Shown piece by piece: positions 40,608 through 48,887 of a stretch of 64,000 nucleotides of DNA. The translations under genes were made by a program, and so were the position numbers. The notes beneath the pieces were generated by a model, which did not search any database, was not told the DNA's origin, and worked only from the letters and a program-made list of their open reading frames with translations. The DNA comes from Streptomyces sp. AC558_RSS880 (GTDB lineage: Bacteria; Actinomycetota; Actinomycetes; Streptomycetales; Streptomycetaceae), in NCBI RefSeq assembly GCF_019049255.1, contig NZ_JAGMUJ010000130.1, positions 315,973-379,972 of the forward strand, given 5' to 3'. Numbering within the stretch: position 1 is the first letter of the stretch; each line of letters begins with the position of its first letter.

Positions 40608-41693
40608 TCAGAAGTCGAACTGGTCGATGTTCTCGGCGTCGAAGACGGTGGGCTTGCCGAGGTTGATCACGCCGTCCTTGCCGATGGTGTACTCGCCCAT
40701 CGCGCCGGCCGTGAAGGTCTCGCCCTCCTTGCCGGTGATCTGGCCGGAGGACAGGGCGATCGCGGTGCGGGCGGCCAGCTCGCCGAGCTTGGCCGGGTCC
40801 CAGAGCTCGAACGCCTCGACGGTGCCGTTCTTGACGTACTTGCGCATGTCGTTGGGGGTGCCGAGGCCGGTCAGCTTGACCTTGCCCTTGTACTTGGAGC
40901 CGGACAGGTACTGGGCGGCGGCCTTGATGCCGACGGTGGTCGGGGAGATGATCCCCTTCAGGTTCGGGTACTCCTGGAGCAGGCCCTGGGTCTGCTGGAA
41001 GGACTGCTGGGCGTCGTCGTTGCCGTAGGCGACCTTGACCAGCTTCATGTCCTTGTACTTGGGATCCTTGAGCTCGTCCTTCATGAACTCGATCCAGGCG
41101 TTCTGGTTGGTCGCGGTCTGCGCGGCGGACAGGATCGCGATCTCGCCCTTGTAGTCGATCTGCTCGGCGAGCAGCTGCACCTCGGTGCGGCCCAGGTCCT
41201 CGCCGCTGGCCTGCGAGACGAAGGCGTTGCGGCAGTCGGCGGTGGTGTCCGAGTCGTAGGTGACGACCTTGATGCCGTTCTTCATCGCCTGCTTGAGCGC
41301 GGTGCACAGGGCGCCGGGGTCCTGCGCGGAGACGGCCATGGCGTCGACCTGCTGCTGGGTCAGGGTGTTGACGTAGGAGACCTGTCCCGCGGTGTCGGTG
41401 GCGCTGGAGGGGCCGACCTCCTTGTAGGTGGAGCCCAGTTCCTTGACGGCCTTCTCGCCGCCCTTGTCGGCGGTGGTGAAGTAGGGGTTGTTGACCTGCT
41501 TGGGCAGGAAGCCGACGGTCAGGCCCTTCTTGGTGGCCGCGTTCGGGTCGGCCTTGCCGGCCGAGGCCGCCGCGCCGCCGCCCTCGTTCTTGACGTCCTC
41601 CTTGGTGGTGCCGCCGCAGGCGGTGGCGGCCAGGGCGAGCGAGGTGACGGCGGCGAGGGCCGCGCAGGTGCGGCGGATGGATGCCTTGCGCAT
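40608..41693 (-). CDS. rhaS: Rhamnose ABC transporter substrate-binding lipoprotein
   Basis: 361 aa, ATG 41693 after AAGGAACCCACC. A lipoprotein signal ends ATAC (Cys26), followed by an Ala/Gly/Glu linker. The mature part is a periplasmic-binding-protein type 1 fold: TVGFLPKQVNNPYFTTADKGGEKAV, the LTQQQVDAMAVSAQDP stretch, and VVTYDSDT. It follows the RhaS group of rhizobial and actinobacterial rhamnose transporters. It captures rhamnose on the cell surface and delivers it to RhaPQT. Confidence 0.92.
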   Translation of the reverse strand: MRKASIRRTCAALAAVTSLALAATACGGTTKEDVKNEGGGAAASAGKADPNAATKKGLTVGFLPKQVNNPYFTTADKGGEKAVKELGSTYKEVGPSSATDTAGQVSYVNTLTQQQVDAMAVSAQDPGALCTALKQAMKNGIKVVTYDSDTTADCRNAFVSQASGEDLGRTEVQLLAEQIDYKGEIAILSAAQTATNQNAWIEFMKDELKDPKYKDMKLVKVAYGNDDAQQSFQQTQGLLQEYPNLKGIISPTTVGIKAAAQYLSGSKYKGKVKLTGLGTPNDMRKYVKNGTVEAFELWDPAKLGELAARTAIALSSGQITGKEGETFTAGAMGEYTIGKDGVINLGKPTVFDAENIDQFDF

Positions 41694-41721
41694 GGTGGGT
41701 TCCTTAGAGGACGAGAAGGGT

Positions 41722-42735
41722 TCAGGAGGTGGGGGTGGGGGCCTTGGAGACCGGTGGTGACGTGGCTGCCCGGCGTCCGGCCCTCGCGACGGCGATCTGC
41801 CGGGCGACACGCGGTCCGAGCACGGACAGGACCAGGAGCACACCGGTGACGACGATCTGCGACTGCGCGGAGACGTCCTGCAGGCTCATCACGTTCTGCA
41901 GCGCGCCGAGCAGGAACACGCCGGCGATCGCGCCGCCGAGCGTCCCCTTGCCGCCGTCGAAGTCGATGCCGCCGAGCAGCACGGCCGCCACGACGGAGAG
42001 TTCGAGGCCGGTGGCGTTGTCGTAGCGGGCGCTGGCGTAGTGCAGGGCCCAGAAGACGCCGGTGAGGGAGGCCATCAGACCGGTCAGGGTGAACAGGATC
42101 AGCTTCTGCCGCTTGACGCGGATGCCGGCGAACCGGGCCGCCTCCTCGCTCGCGCCGACCGCGAACAGCGACCGGCCGAACGGAGTGGCGTGCAGGGCGA
42201 CGACGGCGATGGCGAGCAGCACCAGGAAGGGCAGGAGGGCGTACGGGACGAACGTGTCGCCGATGCGTCCGGCGGCGAAGTCCAGGTACGGCGCGGGGAA
42301 GTCGGTCACCGCGTCGGAGCCGAGCACGATCTGCGCGATGCCCCGGTAGGCGGCCAGCGTACCGATGGTGACGGCGAGGGACGGCAGCCCGAGGCGGGTC
42401 ACCAGCAGGCCGTTGACCAGGCCGCAGACGACACCGATCACGAGGCAGATCGGGATGATCGTCTCGATGGTCATGCCCTGGTTCCACAGGGCGCCCATCA
42501 CCGCGCCGGACAGGCCGGCCGTGGAGGCCACGGACAGGTCGATCTCGCCGGAGACCACGAGCAGGGTCATGGGCAGGGCGATCAGCGCGATCGGCAGGGT
42601 GTTGCCGATGAGGAACGACAGGTTGAGCGCGTTGCCGAAGCCGTCGACCGTGGTGAAGGACAGCAGCAGGACGACGACGAGCAGGGCGCCGACGACCGTG
42701 TCCCAGCGGACCGCGCGCGTGAGGGACTCAGGCAT
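41722..42735 (-). CDS. rhaQ: Rhamnose ABC transporter permease
   Basis: 337 aa with about nine membrane spans. GNTLPIALIALPMTLLVVSGEIDLSVASTAGLSGAVMG and VTIGTLAAYRGIAQIVLGSDAV are BPD_transp_2 motifs, and ARFAGIRVKRQKLILF is the cytoplasmic loop contacting the ATPase. ATG 42735 overlaps the previous permease gene by 8 nt. It forms the channel together with the other permease. Which of the two is P and which Q is by gene order only. Confidence 0.92.
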   Translation of the reverse strand: MPESLTRAVRWDTVVGALLVVVLLLSFTTVDGFGNALNLSFLIGNTLPIALIALPMTLLVVSGEIDLSVASTAGLSGAVMGALWNQGMTIETIIPICLVIGVVCGLVNGLLVTRLGLPSLAVTIGTLAAYRGIAQIVLGSDAVTDFPAPYLDFAAGRIGDTFVPYALLPFLVLLAIAVVALHATPFGRSLFAVGASEEAARFAGIRVKRQKLILFTLTGLMASLTGVFWALHYASARYDNATGLELSVVAAVLLGGIDFDGGKGTLGGAIAGVFLLGALQNVMSLQDVSAQSQIVVTGVLLVLSVLGPRVARQIAVARAGRRAATSPPVSKAPTPTS

Positions 42736-43768
42736 GGCGGGCGTTCCTCTTCTTCAGGGCGGAGGCCACGCGCAGCGCGACGATCCGGTCGACCGCGATG
42801 GCGAGGATGAGCAGGATGCCGTTGATGGCGAGCACCCACACGGAGCTGACGCCGAGGGCGGGCAGCACGCTGTTGATGGAGGTCAGCAGCAGCGCGCCGA
42901 GGGCCGCGCCGTAGACGCTGCCGGAGCCGCCGGTGAAGACCACGCCGCCGACCACGACCGCGCTGACGACGGTGAGTTCGTAGCCGTTGCCGGTACCGGA
43001 GTCGACGTTGCCGAACCGGGCCAGGTACAGGGCGCCGGCGAGGCCGGCGAGGGCGCCGCAGAAGGTGTACGCGGCGAGGATCCGCTTGCGCACGGGGATG
43101 CCGGCGAGCCGGGCGGCCTCGGGGTTGGAGCCGAGCGCGTACAGCTCGCGTCCGCTGCCGAAGTGCTTGAGGTAGTACGCCGTCGCCACCAGCACCGCGA
43201 GCGCGATGAGGGCCAGGTACGGCACCGCCGAGATGCCGCCGGAGCCGAAGTCGACGAACCCCTCGGGGAGGTCGGCGGCCGTGATCTGGCGGGAGCCGAC
43301 CCAGATGGAGTCGATGCCGCGGATGATGTAGAGCGTGCCGAGGGTGACCACGAGGGCGGGCACCTGGCCGAGGCTGACGAGCAGGCCGTTGAGCAGTCCG
43401 AAGCCGATGCCGAGCAGGACGGCGAGGGCGACGGCGACGACCGGGTTCCCGCCGTCCTGGAGGTAGACGCCGGCGGCGAAGGCGCTGATGCCGAGGGTGG
43501 AGCCGACGGACAGGTCGACGTTGCGGGTGATGACGACCAGGGACTGGCCGGTGGCGACCAGGACCAGGATGGTCGCGTTCAGCAGCAGGTCCTTGATGCC
43601 CTGTTCGGACAGGAACTCGCTGTTGCCGGCCTGGGTGACGGCGATCATCACCAGGAAGACGACGAGGATGGCGAGTTCGCGCATCTTGAAGACGCGGTCC
43701 ACCAGCCGGGTGGCGCCGGCCTTGGGCACCTCGGCGACGGGGGCTTCTTCGGGAGCGGCGACCGTCAT
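42728..43768 (-). CDS. rhaP: Rhamnose ABC transporter permease
   Basis: 346 aa, ATG 43768 overlapping the ATPase stop by 4 nt. After a soluble 28-residue N-terminus come about nine spans. NATILVLVATGQSLVVITRNVDLSVGSTLGISA and VVTLGTLYIIRGIDSIWVGSRQIT are family motifs, with EAARLAGIPVRKRI as ATPase-contact loop. It is the partner of the following permease in a ribose-type (CUT2) importer. Confidence 0.92.
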   Translation of the reverse strand: MTVAAPEEAPVAEVPKAGATRLVDRVFKMRELAILVVFLVMIAVTQAGNSEFLSEQGIKDLLLNATILVLVATGQSLVVITRNVDLSVGSTLGISAFAAGVYLQDGGNPVVAVALAVLLGIGFGLLNGLLVSLGQVPALVVTLGTLYIIRGIDSIWVGSRQITAADLPEGFVDFGSGGISAVPYLALIALAVLVATAYYLKHFGSGRELYALGSNPEAARLAGIPVRKRILAAYTFCGALAGLAGALYLARFGNVDSGTGNGYELTVVSAVVVGGVVFTGGSGSVYGAALGALLLTSINSVLPALGVSSVWVLAINGILLILAIAVDRIVALRVASALKKRNARHA

Positions 43769-45282
43769 GCGGCGGCCCTCCCCGTGGCTGCGGCCATCAC
43801 GGTTTCCTCGGTGGCGTCGGTGCGGGGGATCTCGGCGGTGAGCCGGCCCTCGTGCATCACCAGCACGCGGTCGGCCATGCCGAGGATCTCGGGCAGGTCG
43901 GAGGAGATCATCAGGACGGCGACGCCGTCGGCGGCGAGCTGGGACAGCAGCCGGTGCACCTCGGCCTTGGTGCCGACGTCGATGCCGCGCGTGGGCTCGT
44001 CGACGATCAGCACCTTCGGGCCGGTGGCGAGCCACTTGGCGAGGACGACCTTCTGCTGGTTGCCGCCGGACAGGGTGTTCACCGTGTCGGCGATCCGGGC
44101 GTACTTGACCTGGAGCTTGACGGCCCAGTCGAGGGAGCGGCTGCGTTCGGCGCCGCGGTCCATCAGGCCGGCCTTCACGGTCGTACGGAGTCCGGTGAGG
44201 CCGATGTTGCGCTCGATGGACATGTCCATCACCAGGCCTTGGGCGCGCCGGTCCTCGGGGACCAGGGCGAGGCCTGCGGCCATGGCCGTGGACGGGGCGC
44301 CGTTGGTCAGTTTCCGTCCGTCGACCTCGACCTCGCCGGCGTCCCAGCGGTCGACGCCGAACACGGCGCGGGCCACCTCGGTGCGCCCGGCGCCGACGAG
44401 TCCGGCCAGGCCGACGATCTCACCGCGCCGCACGTCGAAGGAGACGTCGGTGAAGACGCCCTCGCGGGTCAGCCGGCGCACGCTCAGGGCGATCTCGCCC
44501 GGCGTCACGTCCTGCTTGGGGTAGAGCTCCTCGAGGTCGCGGCCGACCATGCGGCGGACCAGGTCGTCCTCGGTCATGCCCTCCAGCGGCTCGCTGGAGA
44601 TCCAGGCGCCGTCGCGGAGCGTGGTGACCCGCCGGCAGATCTCGAAGATCTCCTCCAGGCGGTGGGAGATGAACAGCACCGCGGCGCCCTGGTCGCGCAG
44701 GGTGCGCACGACGCCGAAGAGGCGGGCGACCTCGCTGCCGGTGAGGGCGGCGGTGGGCTCGTCCATGATCAGGACGCGGGCGTCGAAGGAGAGCGCCTTG
44801 GCGATCTCGACGATCTGCTGGTCGGCGATGGACAGACCGCGGGCCGGACGGTCCGGGTCGAGCTCGACGCCGAGCCGCCGCATCAGGGCGGCGGTGGCGT
44901 CGTGGGTGGCGCGGTGGTCGATCCGGCCGAGCGCCTTCCGGGGCTGCCGGCCCATGAAGATGTTCTCGGCGATCGACAGGTCGGGGAAGAGCGTGGGCTC
45001 CTGGTAGATCACGGCGATACCGGCGTCGCGGGCGTCACCGGGGCCGTGGAAGACGACGGGGGCACCGTCGAGCAGCACCTGGCCGGTGTCCGGACGGTGC
45101 ACTCCGGCGAGCGTCTTGATGAGGGTCGACTTGCCGGCTCCGTTCTCGCCGGCGAGGGCGTGCACCTCCCCGGGGAACAGCTCCAGGGAGACGTCCCGCA
45201 GTGCGCGGACCGCGCCGAAGGACTTGGAGATGTCCTTCAGCGCGAGAACCGGGGCCGGACCCGTGTCGGACGGGTGGGTCAT
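43765..45282 (-). CDS. rhaT: Rhamnose ABC transporter ATP-binding protein (two NBDs)
   Basis: 505 aa. The first nucleotide-binding domain has Walker A GENGAGKST, signature LSIADQQIVEIAKAL and Walker B VLIMDEPTAALT. The second has a degenerate Walker A (GLVGAGRTE), an intact signature LSGGNQQKVVLAKWL and Walker B VLIVDEPTRGIDV. This is typical of CUT2 sugar importers such as RbsA. Start ATG 45282. It is the first gene of the minus-strand rhamnose operon (rhaT-P-Q-S-U-propeller). Confidence 0.95.
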   Translation of the reverse strand: MTHPSDTGPAPVLALKDISKSFGAVRALRDVSLELFPGEVHALAGENGAGKSTLIKTLAGVHRPDTGQVLLDGAPVVFHGPGDARDAGIAVIYQEPTLFPDLSIAENIFMGRQPRKALGRIDHRATHDATAALMRRLGVELDPDRPARGLSIADQQIVEIAKALSFDARVLIMDEPTAALTGSEVARLFGVVRTLRDQGAAVLFISHRLEEIFEICRRVTTLRDGAWISSEPLEGMTEDDLVRRMVGRDLEELYPKQDVTPGEIALSVRRLTREGVFTDVSFDVRRGEIVGLAGLVGAGRTEVARAVFGVDRWDAGEVEVDGRKLTNGAPSTAMAAGLALVPEDRRAQGLVMDMSIERNIGLTGLRTTVKAGLMDRGAERSRSLDWAVKLQVKYARIADTVNTLSGGNQQKVVLAKWLATGPKVLIVDEPTRGIDVGTKAEVHRLLSQLAADGVAVLMISSDLPEILGMADRVLVMHEGRLTAEIPRTDATEETVMAAATGRAAA

Positions 45283-45324
45283 GAGGGCTCCTCGACGACG
45301 CCGACGGGAGGCCCCACGACGTCG

Positions 45325-45336
45325 TGAAAGGTTTCA
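45325..45336. promoter_or_regulatory. LacI-type operator, rhaT side
   Basis: TGAAAGGTTTCA, an inverted repeat of the LacI-family kind, lies 42 bp before rhaT and starts about 15 bp downstream of its -10 element. It is almost identical to the site at 45491-45502. Confidence 0.7.
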
Positions 45337-45350
45337 ACTGGGTTGCCGGG

Positions 45351-45380
45351 ACGTTAGGCGCGCGACGCATGTCACGTCAA
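45351..45380 (-). promoter_or_regulatory. Promoter of the rhaT operon
   Basis: On the minus strand -35 TTGACG (45380-45375), an 18-nt spacer and -10 TAACGT (45356-45351) make a good vegetative promoter. The operator just downstream would block it. Confidence 0.65.
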
Positions 45381-45390
45381 TGGGTCCCGG

Positions 45391-45405
45391 TCGAAAAACT
45401 TTCGA
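45391..45405. promoter_or_regulatory. Central inverted repeat in the rhamnose control region
   Basis: TCGAAA-AAC-TTTCGA is a perfect 6-bp inverted repeat lying between the two divergent promoters, 10 bp upstream of the rhaT -35. It may be an auxiliary operator, or a site for a second regulator. Confidence 0.4.
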
Positions 45406-45454
45406 CACCTTCAGGTCTCGGCCTGGTCACAGAGGACGGTCTTTGCCGAAAGGG

Positions 45455-45483
45455 TTGACACCCCTTCGGGAGACCCATAGCTT
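45455..45483 (+). promoter_or_regulatory. Promoter of the rhaI operon
   Basis: Consensus -35 TTGACA (45455-45460), a 17-nt spacer and -10 TAGCTT (45478-45483). The operator TGAATCGTTTCA begins 7 bp after the -10, so it covers the expected start point. Confidence 0.75.
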
Positions 45484-45490
45484 CCCGTTC

Positions 45491-45502
45491 TGAATCGTTT
45501 CA
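45491..45502. promoter_or_regulatory. LacI-type operator, rhaI side
   Basis: TGAATCGTTTCA differs from the site at 45325-45336 at two positions. It overlaps the expected transcription start of the rhaI operon. Confidence 0.7.
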
Positions 45503-45542
45503 CTCAGTGGTCGTTACGACCCGATGTCACAGGAGCCCTGAC

Positions 45543-46703
45543 GTGACCGAGCTCGCCGCGGTGAAAGCCGCTCTCAAGACACAGGCCGTGGAGACGCCGT
45601 CCTGGGCGTACGGGAACTCGGGGACCCGGTTCAAGGTGTTCGCGCAACAGGGCGTCCCCCGCACCCCGCAGGAGAAGCTGGACGACGCCGCCCAGGTGCA
45701 CGCGTTCACGGGCGTGGCGCCGACGGTGGCGCTGCACATCCCCTGGGACAAGGTCGAGGACTACGCGGCGCTGGCCAAGCACGCCGAGGACCGCGGGGTG
45801 AGGCTCGGCGCGATCAACTCCAACACCTTCCAGGACGACGACTACAAGCTCGGCAGCGTCTGCCACCCGGACGCGGCGGTGCGCAGGAAGGCCGTCGACC
45901 ACCTGCTGGAGTGCGTCGACATCATGGACGCGACCGGCTCCAAGGACCTGAAGCTGTGGTTCGCCGACGGGACGAACTACCCCGGGCAGGACGACATCCG
46001 GGCCCGGCAGGACCGGCTCGCCGAAGGGCTCGCCGAGGTGTACGAGCGGCTCGGGGACGACCAGCGGATGCTGCTGGAGTACAAGTTCTTCGAGCCGGCG
46101 TTCTACACGACGGACGTGCCGGACTGGGGCACCGCCTACGCGCACTGCCTGAAGCTGGGCGAGAAGGCGCAGGTCGTGGTCGACACCGGTCACCACGCTC
46201 CGGGGACCAACATCGAGTTCATCGTGGCGACGCTGCTGCGGGAGGGGAAGCTCGGCGGGTTCGACTTCAACTCGCGGTTCTACGCCGACGACGACCTGAT
46301 GGTCGGTGCCGCCGACCCGTTCCAGCTGTTCCGGATCATGTACGAGGTGATCCGTGGGGGTGGGTTCGCTCCCGAGGTGGCGTTCATGCTCGACCAGTGC
46401 CACAACATCGAGGCGAAGATCCCGGCGATCATTCGTTCCGTCATGAACGTTCAGGAGGCGACGGCGAAAGCGCTGCTGGTCGACCGGGTGGCGTTGGGTG
46501 AGGCACAGGCCTCGGGGGACGTGCTCGAGGCGAACGCCGTGCTGATGGACGCGTACAACACGGACGTGCGTCCGCTGCTGCGTGAGGTGCGGGAGGAGAT
46601 GGGGTTGGACCCCGAACCCCTTGTCGCCTATCGGCGGTCCGGGTGGGCCGAGAAGATCGTTGCCGAGCGGGTTGGTGGGGAGCAGGCCGGTTGGGGGGCG
46701 TGA
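45543..46703 (+). CDS. rhaI: L-rhamnose isomerase (Pseudomonas stutzeri type)
   Basis: 386 aa, GTG 45543 with AGGAG upstream. ETPSWAYGNSGTRFKVFAQQGVPR and INSNTFQDDDYKLGS at the start, LLEYKFFEPAFYTTDVPDWG and VVVDTGHHAPGTNIEFIVATLLREGKLGGFDFNSRFYADDDL in the middle are typical of the RhaI group. The Glu, Asp and His residues of these stretches form the two-metal site of the TIM barrel. It converts L-rhamnose to L-rhamnulose in the cytoplasm, and members are often promiscuous toward rare sugars. First gene of the plus-strand catabolic operon. Confidence 0.95.
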   Translation: MTELAAVKAALKTQAVETPSWAYGNSGTRFKVFAQQGVPRTPQEKLDDAAQVHAFTGVAPTVALHIPWDKVEDYAALAKHAEDRGVRLGAINSNTFQDDDYKLGSVCHPDAAVRRKAVDHLLECVDIMDATGSKDLKLWFADGTNYPGQDDIRARQDRLAEGLAEVYERLGDDQRMLLEYKFFEPAFYTTDVPDWGTAYAHCLKLGEKAQVVVDTGHHAPGTNIEFIVATLLREGKLGGFDFNSRFYADDDLMVGAADPFQLFRIMYEVIRGGGFAPEVAFMLDQCHNIEAKIPAIIRSVMNVQEATAKALLVDRVALGEAQASGDVLEANAVLMDAYNTDVRPLLREVREEMGLDPEPLVAYRRSGWAEKIVAERVGGEQAGWGA

Positions 46704-46730
46704 GCGTCTGCCGAGTTCTGTTCGTCGCGG

Positions 46731-46811
46731 ACTGCGGGTCGGTTGTGGTTGATCGCGCCCGCGCGGCGGTAGCCGCACATCCGACACCGCCCCGCGCCCC
46801 TGGAGGGGCGC
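46731..46811. repeat. Streptomyces-type intergenic repeat ending in a hairpin, between rhaI and rhaD
   Basis: The 144-bp gap between rhaI and rhaD holds no gene. It contains TGCGGGTCGGTTGTGGTTGATCGCGCC and GCGGCGGTAGCCGCACAT phrases and ends in a perfect 8-bp hairpin (GCGCCCCT / AGGGGCGC, 46794-46811). From memory this is one of the dispersed intergenic repeats of Streptomyces. The hairpin could partly terminate the transcript and lower rhaD relative to rhaI, or protect an mRNA end. Confidence 0.5.
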
Positions 46812-46847
46812 ACCACTCACCCTCTTTCACGTAAGGACTGGACGTTC

Positions 46848-48887
46848 ATGGCAACCCATCCCGAAGCCGCCGCTCTGCTCGCTCGATCGCACCGGCTCGG
46901 CGCCGACCCCCGCAACACCAACTACGCCGGCGGCAACACCTCCGCCAAGGGCACCGACACCGACCCCGTCACCGGGGGTGACGTCGAGCTGATGTGGGTC
47001 AAGGGGTCCGGGGGCGACCTCGGGACGCTGACCGAGGCGGGGCTGGCCGCGCTGCGGCTGGACCGGCTGCGGGCGCTGACCGATGTGTACCCGGGTGTCG
47101 AGCGCGAGGACGAGATGGTCGCCGCGTTCGACTACTGCCTGCACGGCAAGGGCGGTGCGGCCCCGTCGATCGACACCGCGATGCACGGGCTCGTCGACGC
47201 CGCGCACGTGGACCACCTCCACCCCGACTCCGGGATCGCGCTCGCCTGCGCGGCCGACGGGGAGAAGCTGACCGCCGAGTGCTTCGGCGACACCGTGGTG
47301 TGGGTGCCGTGGCGGCGGCCCGGTTTCCAGCTCGGGCTGGACATCGCCGCCGTGAAGAAGGCCAACCCGCAGGCCATCGGGTGTGTGCTCGGCGGGCACG
47401 GCATCACCGCGTGGGGCGACACCTCCGAGGAGTGCGAGCGCAACTCGCTGCACATCATCCGCACCGCCGAGGAGTTCCTCGCCGAGCGCGGCCGGCCGGA
47501 GCCGTTCGGGCCGGTGATCGAGGGGTACGAGGCGCTGTCCGGGGAGGAGCGGCGGGAGCGGGCCGCCGCACTGGCGCCGTACGTCCGCGCCGTCGCCTCG
47601 CAGGACCGGCCGCAGGTCGGCCACTTCGACGACTCCGACGCCGTACTGGACTTCCTGGCCCGCGCCGAGCACCCGCGGCTGGCCGCGCTGGGCACCTCCT
47701 GCCCGGACCACTTCCTGCGCACCAAGGTCCGCCCGCTCGTCCTCGACCTGCCGCCGTCCGCCCCGCTCGACGAGGCGGTCGCCCGGCTGAAGGAACTGCA
47801 CGCGGCCTACCGCGAGGAGTACGCCGCCTACTACGCGCGGCACGCGGAGCCGGACTCCCCCGCGATGCGCGGCGCCGACCCGGCGATCGTGCTGGTGCCG
47901 GGCGTGGGCATGTTCAGCTTCGGCAAGGACAAGCAGACCGCGCGGGTGGCCGGCGAGTTCTACCTCAACGCGATCAACGTGATGCGCGGGGCCGAGGCGG
48001 TCTCCACGTACGCGCCGATCGAGGAGTCGGAGAAGTTCCGCATCGAGTACTGGGCGCTGGAGGAGGCCAAGCTCCGGCGGATGCCGAAGCCCAAGCCGCT
48101 CGCCACCCGGGTGGCGCTGGTGACGGGTGCGGGCAGCGGGATCGGCAAGGCGATCGCCCAGCGGCTGGTGGCCGAGGGCGCGTGTGTCGTCGTGGCCGAC
48201 CTGAACGGGGAGAACGCCGAGCGGGTCGCCGAGGAGCTGGGCGGGTCCGACAAGGCCGTCGCCGTGACCGTCGACGTGACGTCCGAGGAGCAGATCGCGG
48301 ATGCCTTCAAGGCCGCCGTGCTCGCCTTCGGCGGGGTCGACCTGGTGGTGAACAACGCCGGTATCTCGATCTCCAAGCCGCTCCTGGAGACGTCCGCGAA
48401 GGACTGGGACCTGCAGCACGACATCATGGCCCGCGGTTCCTTCCTCGTCTCGCGCGAGGCGGCCCGGGTGATGACCGCACAGGAGCTGGGCGGCGACATC
48501 GTCTACATCGCGTCGAAGAACGCGGTGTTCGCCGGCCCGAACAACATCGCCTACTCGGCCACCAAGGCCGACCAGGCGCACCAGGTGCGCCTCCTCGCCG
48601 CCGAGCTGGGTGAGCACGGCATCCGCGTCAACGGCGTCAACCCGGACGGTGTGGTGCGCGGCTCCGGGATCTTCGCGGGCGGCTGGGGCGCCAAGCGCGC
48701 CGCCGTGTACGGGGTGCCGGAGGAGAAGCTGGGCGAGTTCTACGCCCAGCGGACGCTGCTGAAGCGCGAGGTGCTGCCCGAGCACGTGGCGAACGCCGTG
48801 TTCGCGCTGACCGGCGGCGACCTCACCCACACCACCGGACTGCACGTCCCGGTCGACGCCGGCGTCGCCGCCGCGTTCCTGCGATGA
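46848..48887 (+). CDS. rhaD: Bifunctional rhamnulose-1-phosphate aldolase / lactaldehyde dehydrogenase (class II aldolase-SDR fusion)
   Basis: 679 aa. Residues 1 to about 410 are a class II aldolase: GGNTSAKG binds phosphate, DHLHPDSGIAL and GGHGITAWG contain metal ligands. Residues about 420-679 are a short-chain dehydrogenase: TGAGSGIGKA at about 424-433, NNAGIS, and the catalytic Ser/Tyr/Lys in IASKNAVFAGPNNIAYSATKAD. The fusion splits L-rhamnulose 1-phosphate into dihydroxyacetone phosphate and L-lactaldehyde and is thought to oxidise the latter to L-lactate, as in rhizobial RhaD and Bacillus YuxG. It overlaps the kinase gene by 4 nt. Confidence 0.95.
   Translation: MATHPEAAALLARSHRLGADPRNTNYAGGNTSAKGTDTDPVTGGDVELMWVKGSGGDLGTLTEAGLAALRLDRLRALTDVYPGVEREDEMVAAFDYCLHGKGGAAPSIDTAMHGLVDAAHVDHLHPDSGIALACAADGEKLTAECFGDTVVWVPWRRPGFQLGLDIAAVKKANPQAIGCVLGGHGITAWGDTSEECERNSLHIIRTAEEFLAERGRPEPFGPVIEGYEALSGEERRERAAALAPYVRAVASQDRPQVGHFDDSDAVLDFLARAEHPRLAALGTSCPDHFLRTKVRPLVLDLPPSAPLDEAVARLKELHAAYREEYAAYYARHAEPDSPAMRGADPAIVLVPGVGMFSFGKDKQTARVAGEFYLNAINVMRGAEAVSTYAPIEESEKFRIEYWALEEAKLRRMPKPKPLATRVALVTGAGSGIGKAIAQRLVAEGACVVVADLNGENAERVAEELGGSDKAVAVTVDVTSEEQIADAFKAAVLAFGGVDLVVNNAGISISKPLLETSAKDWDLQHDIMARGSFLVSREAARVMTAQELGGDIVYIASKNAVFAGPNNIAYSATKADQAHQVRLLAAELGEHGIRVNGVNPDGVVRGSGIFAGGWGAKRAAVYGVPEEKLGEFYAQRTLLKREVLPEHVANAVFALTGGDLTHTTGLHVPVDAGVAAAFLR

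Noticed and set aside
46704..46847. Short plus-strand frame between rhaI and rhaD
   Set aside because: No ribosome-binding site, and the sequence is explained by the intergenic repeat and hairpin.
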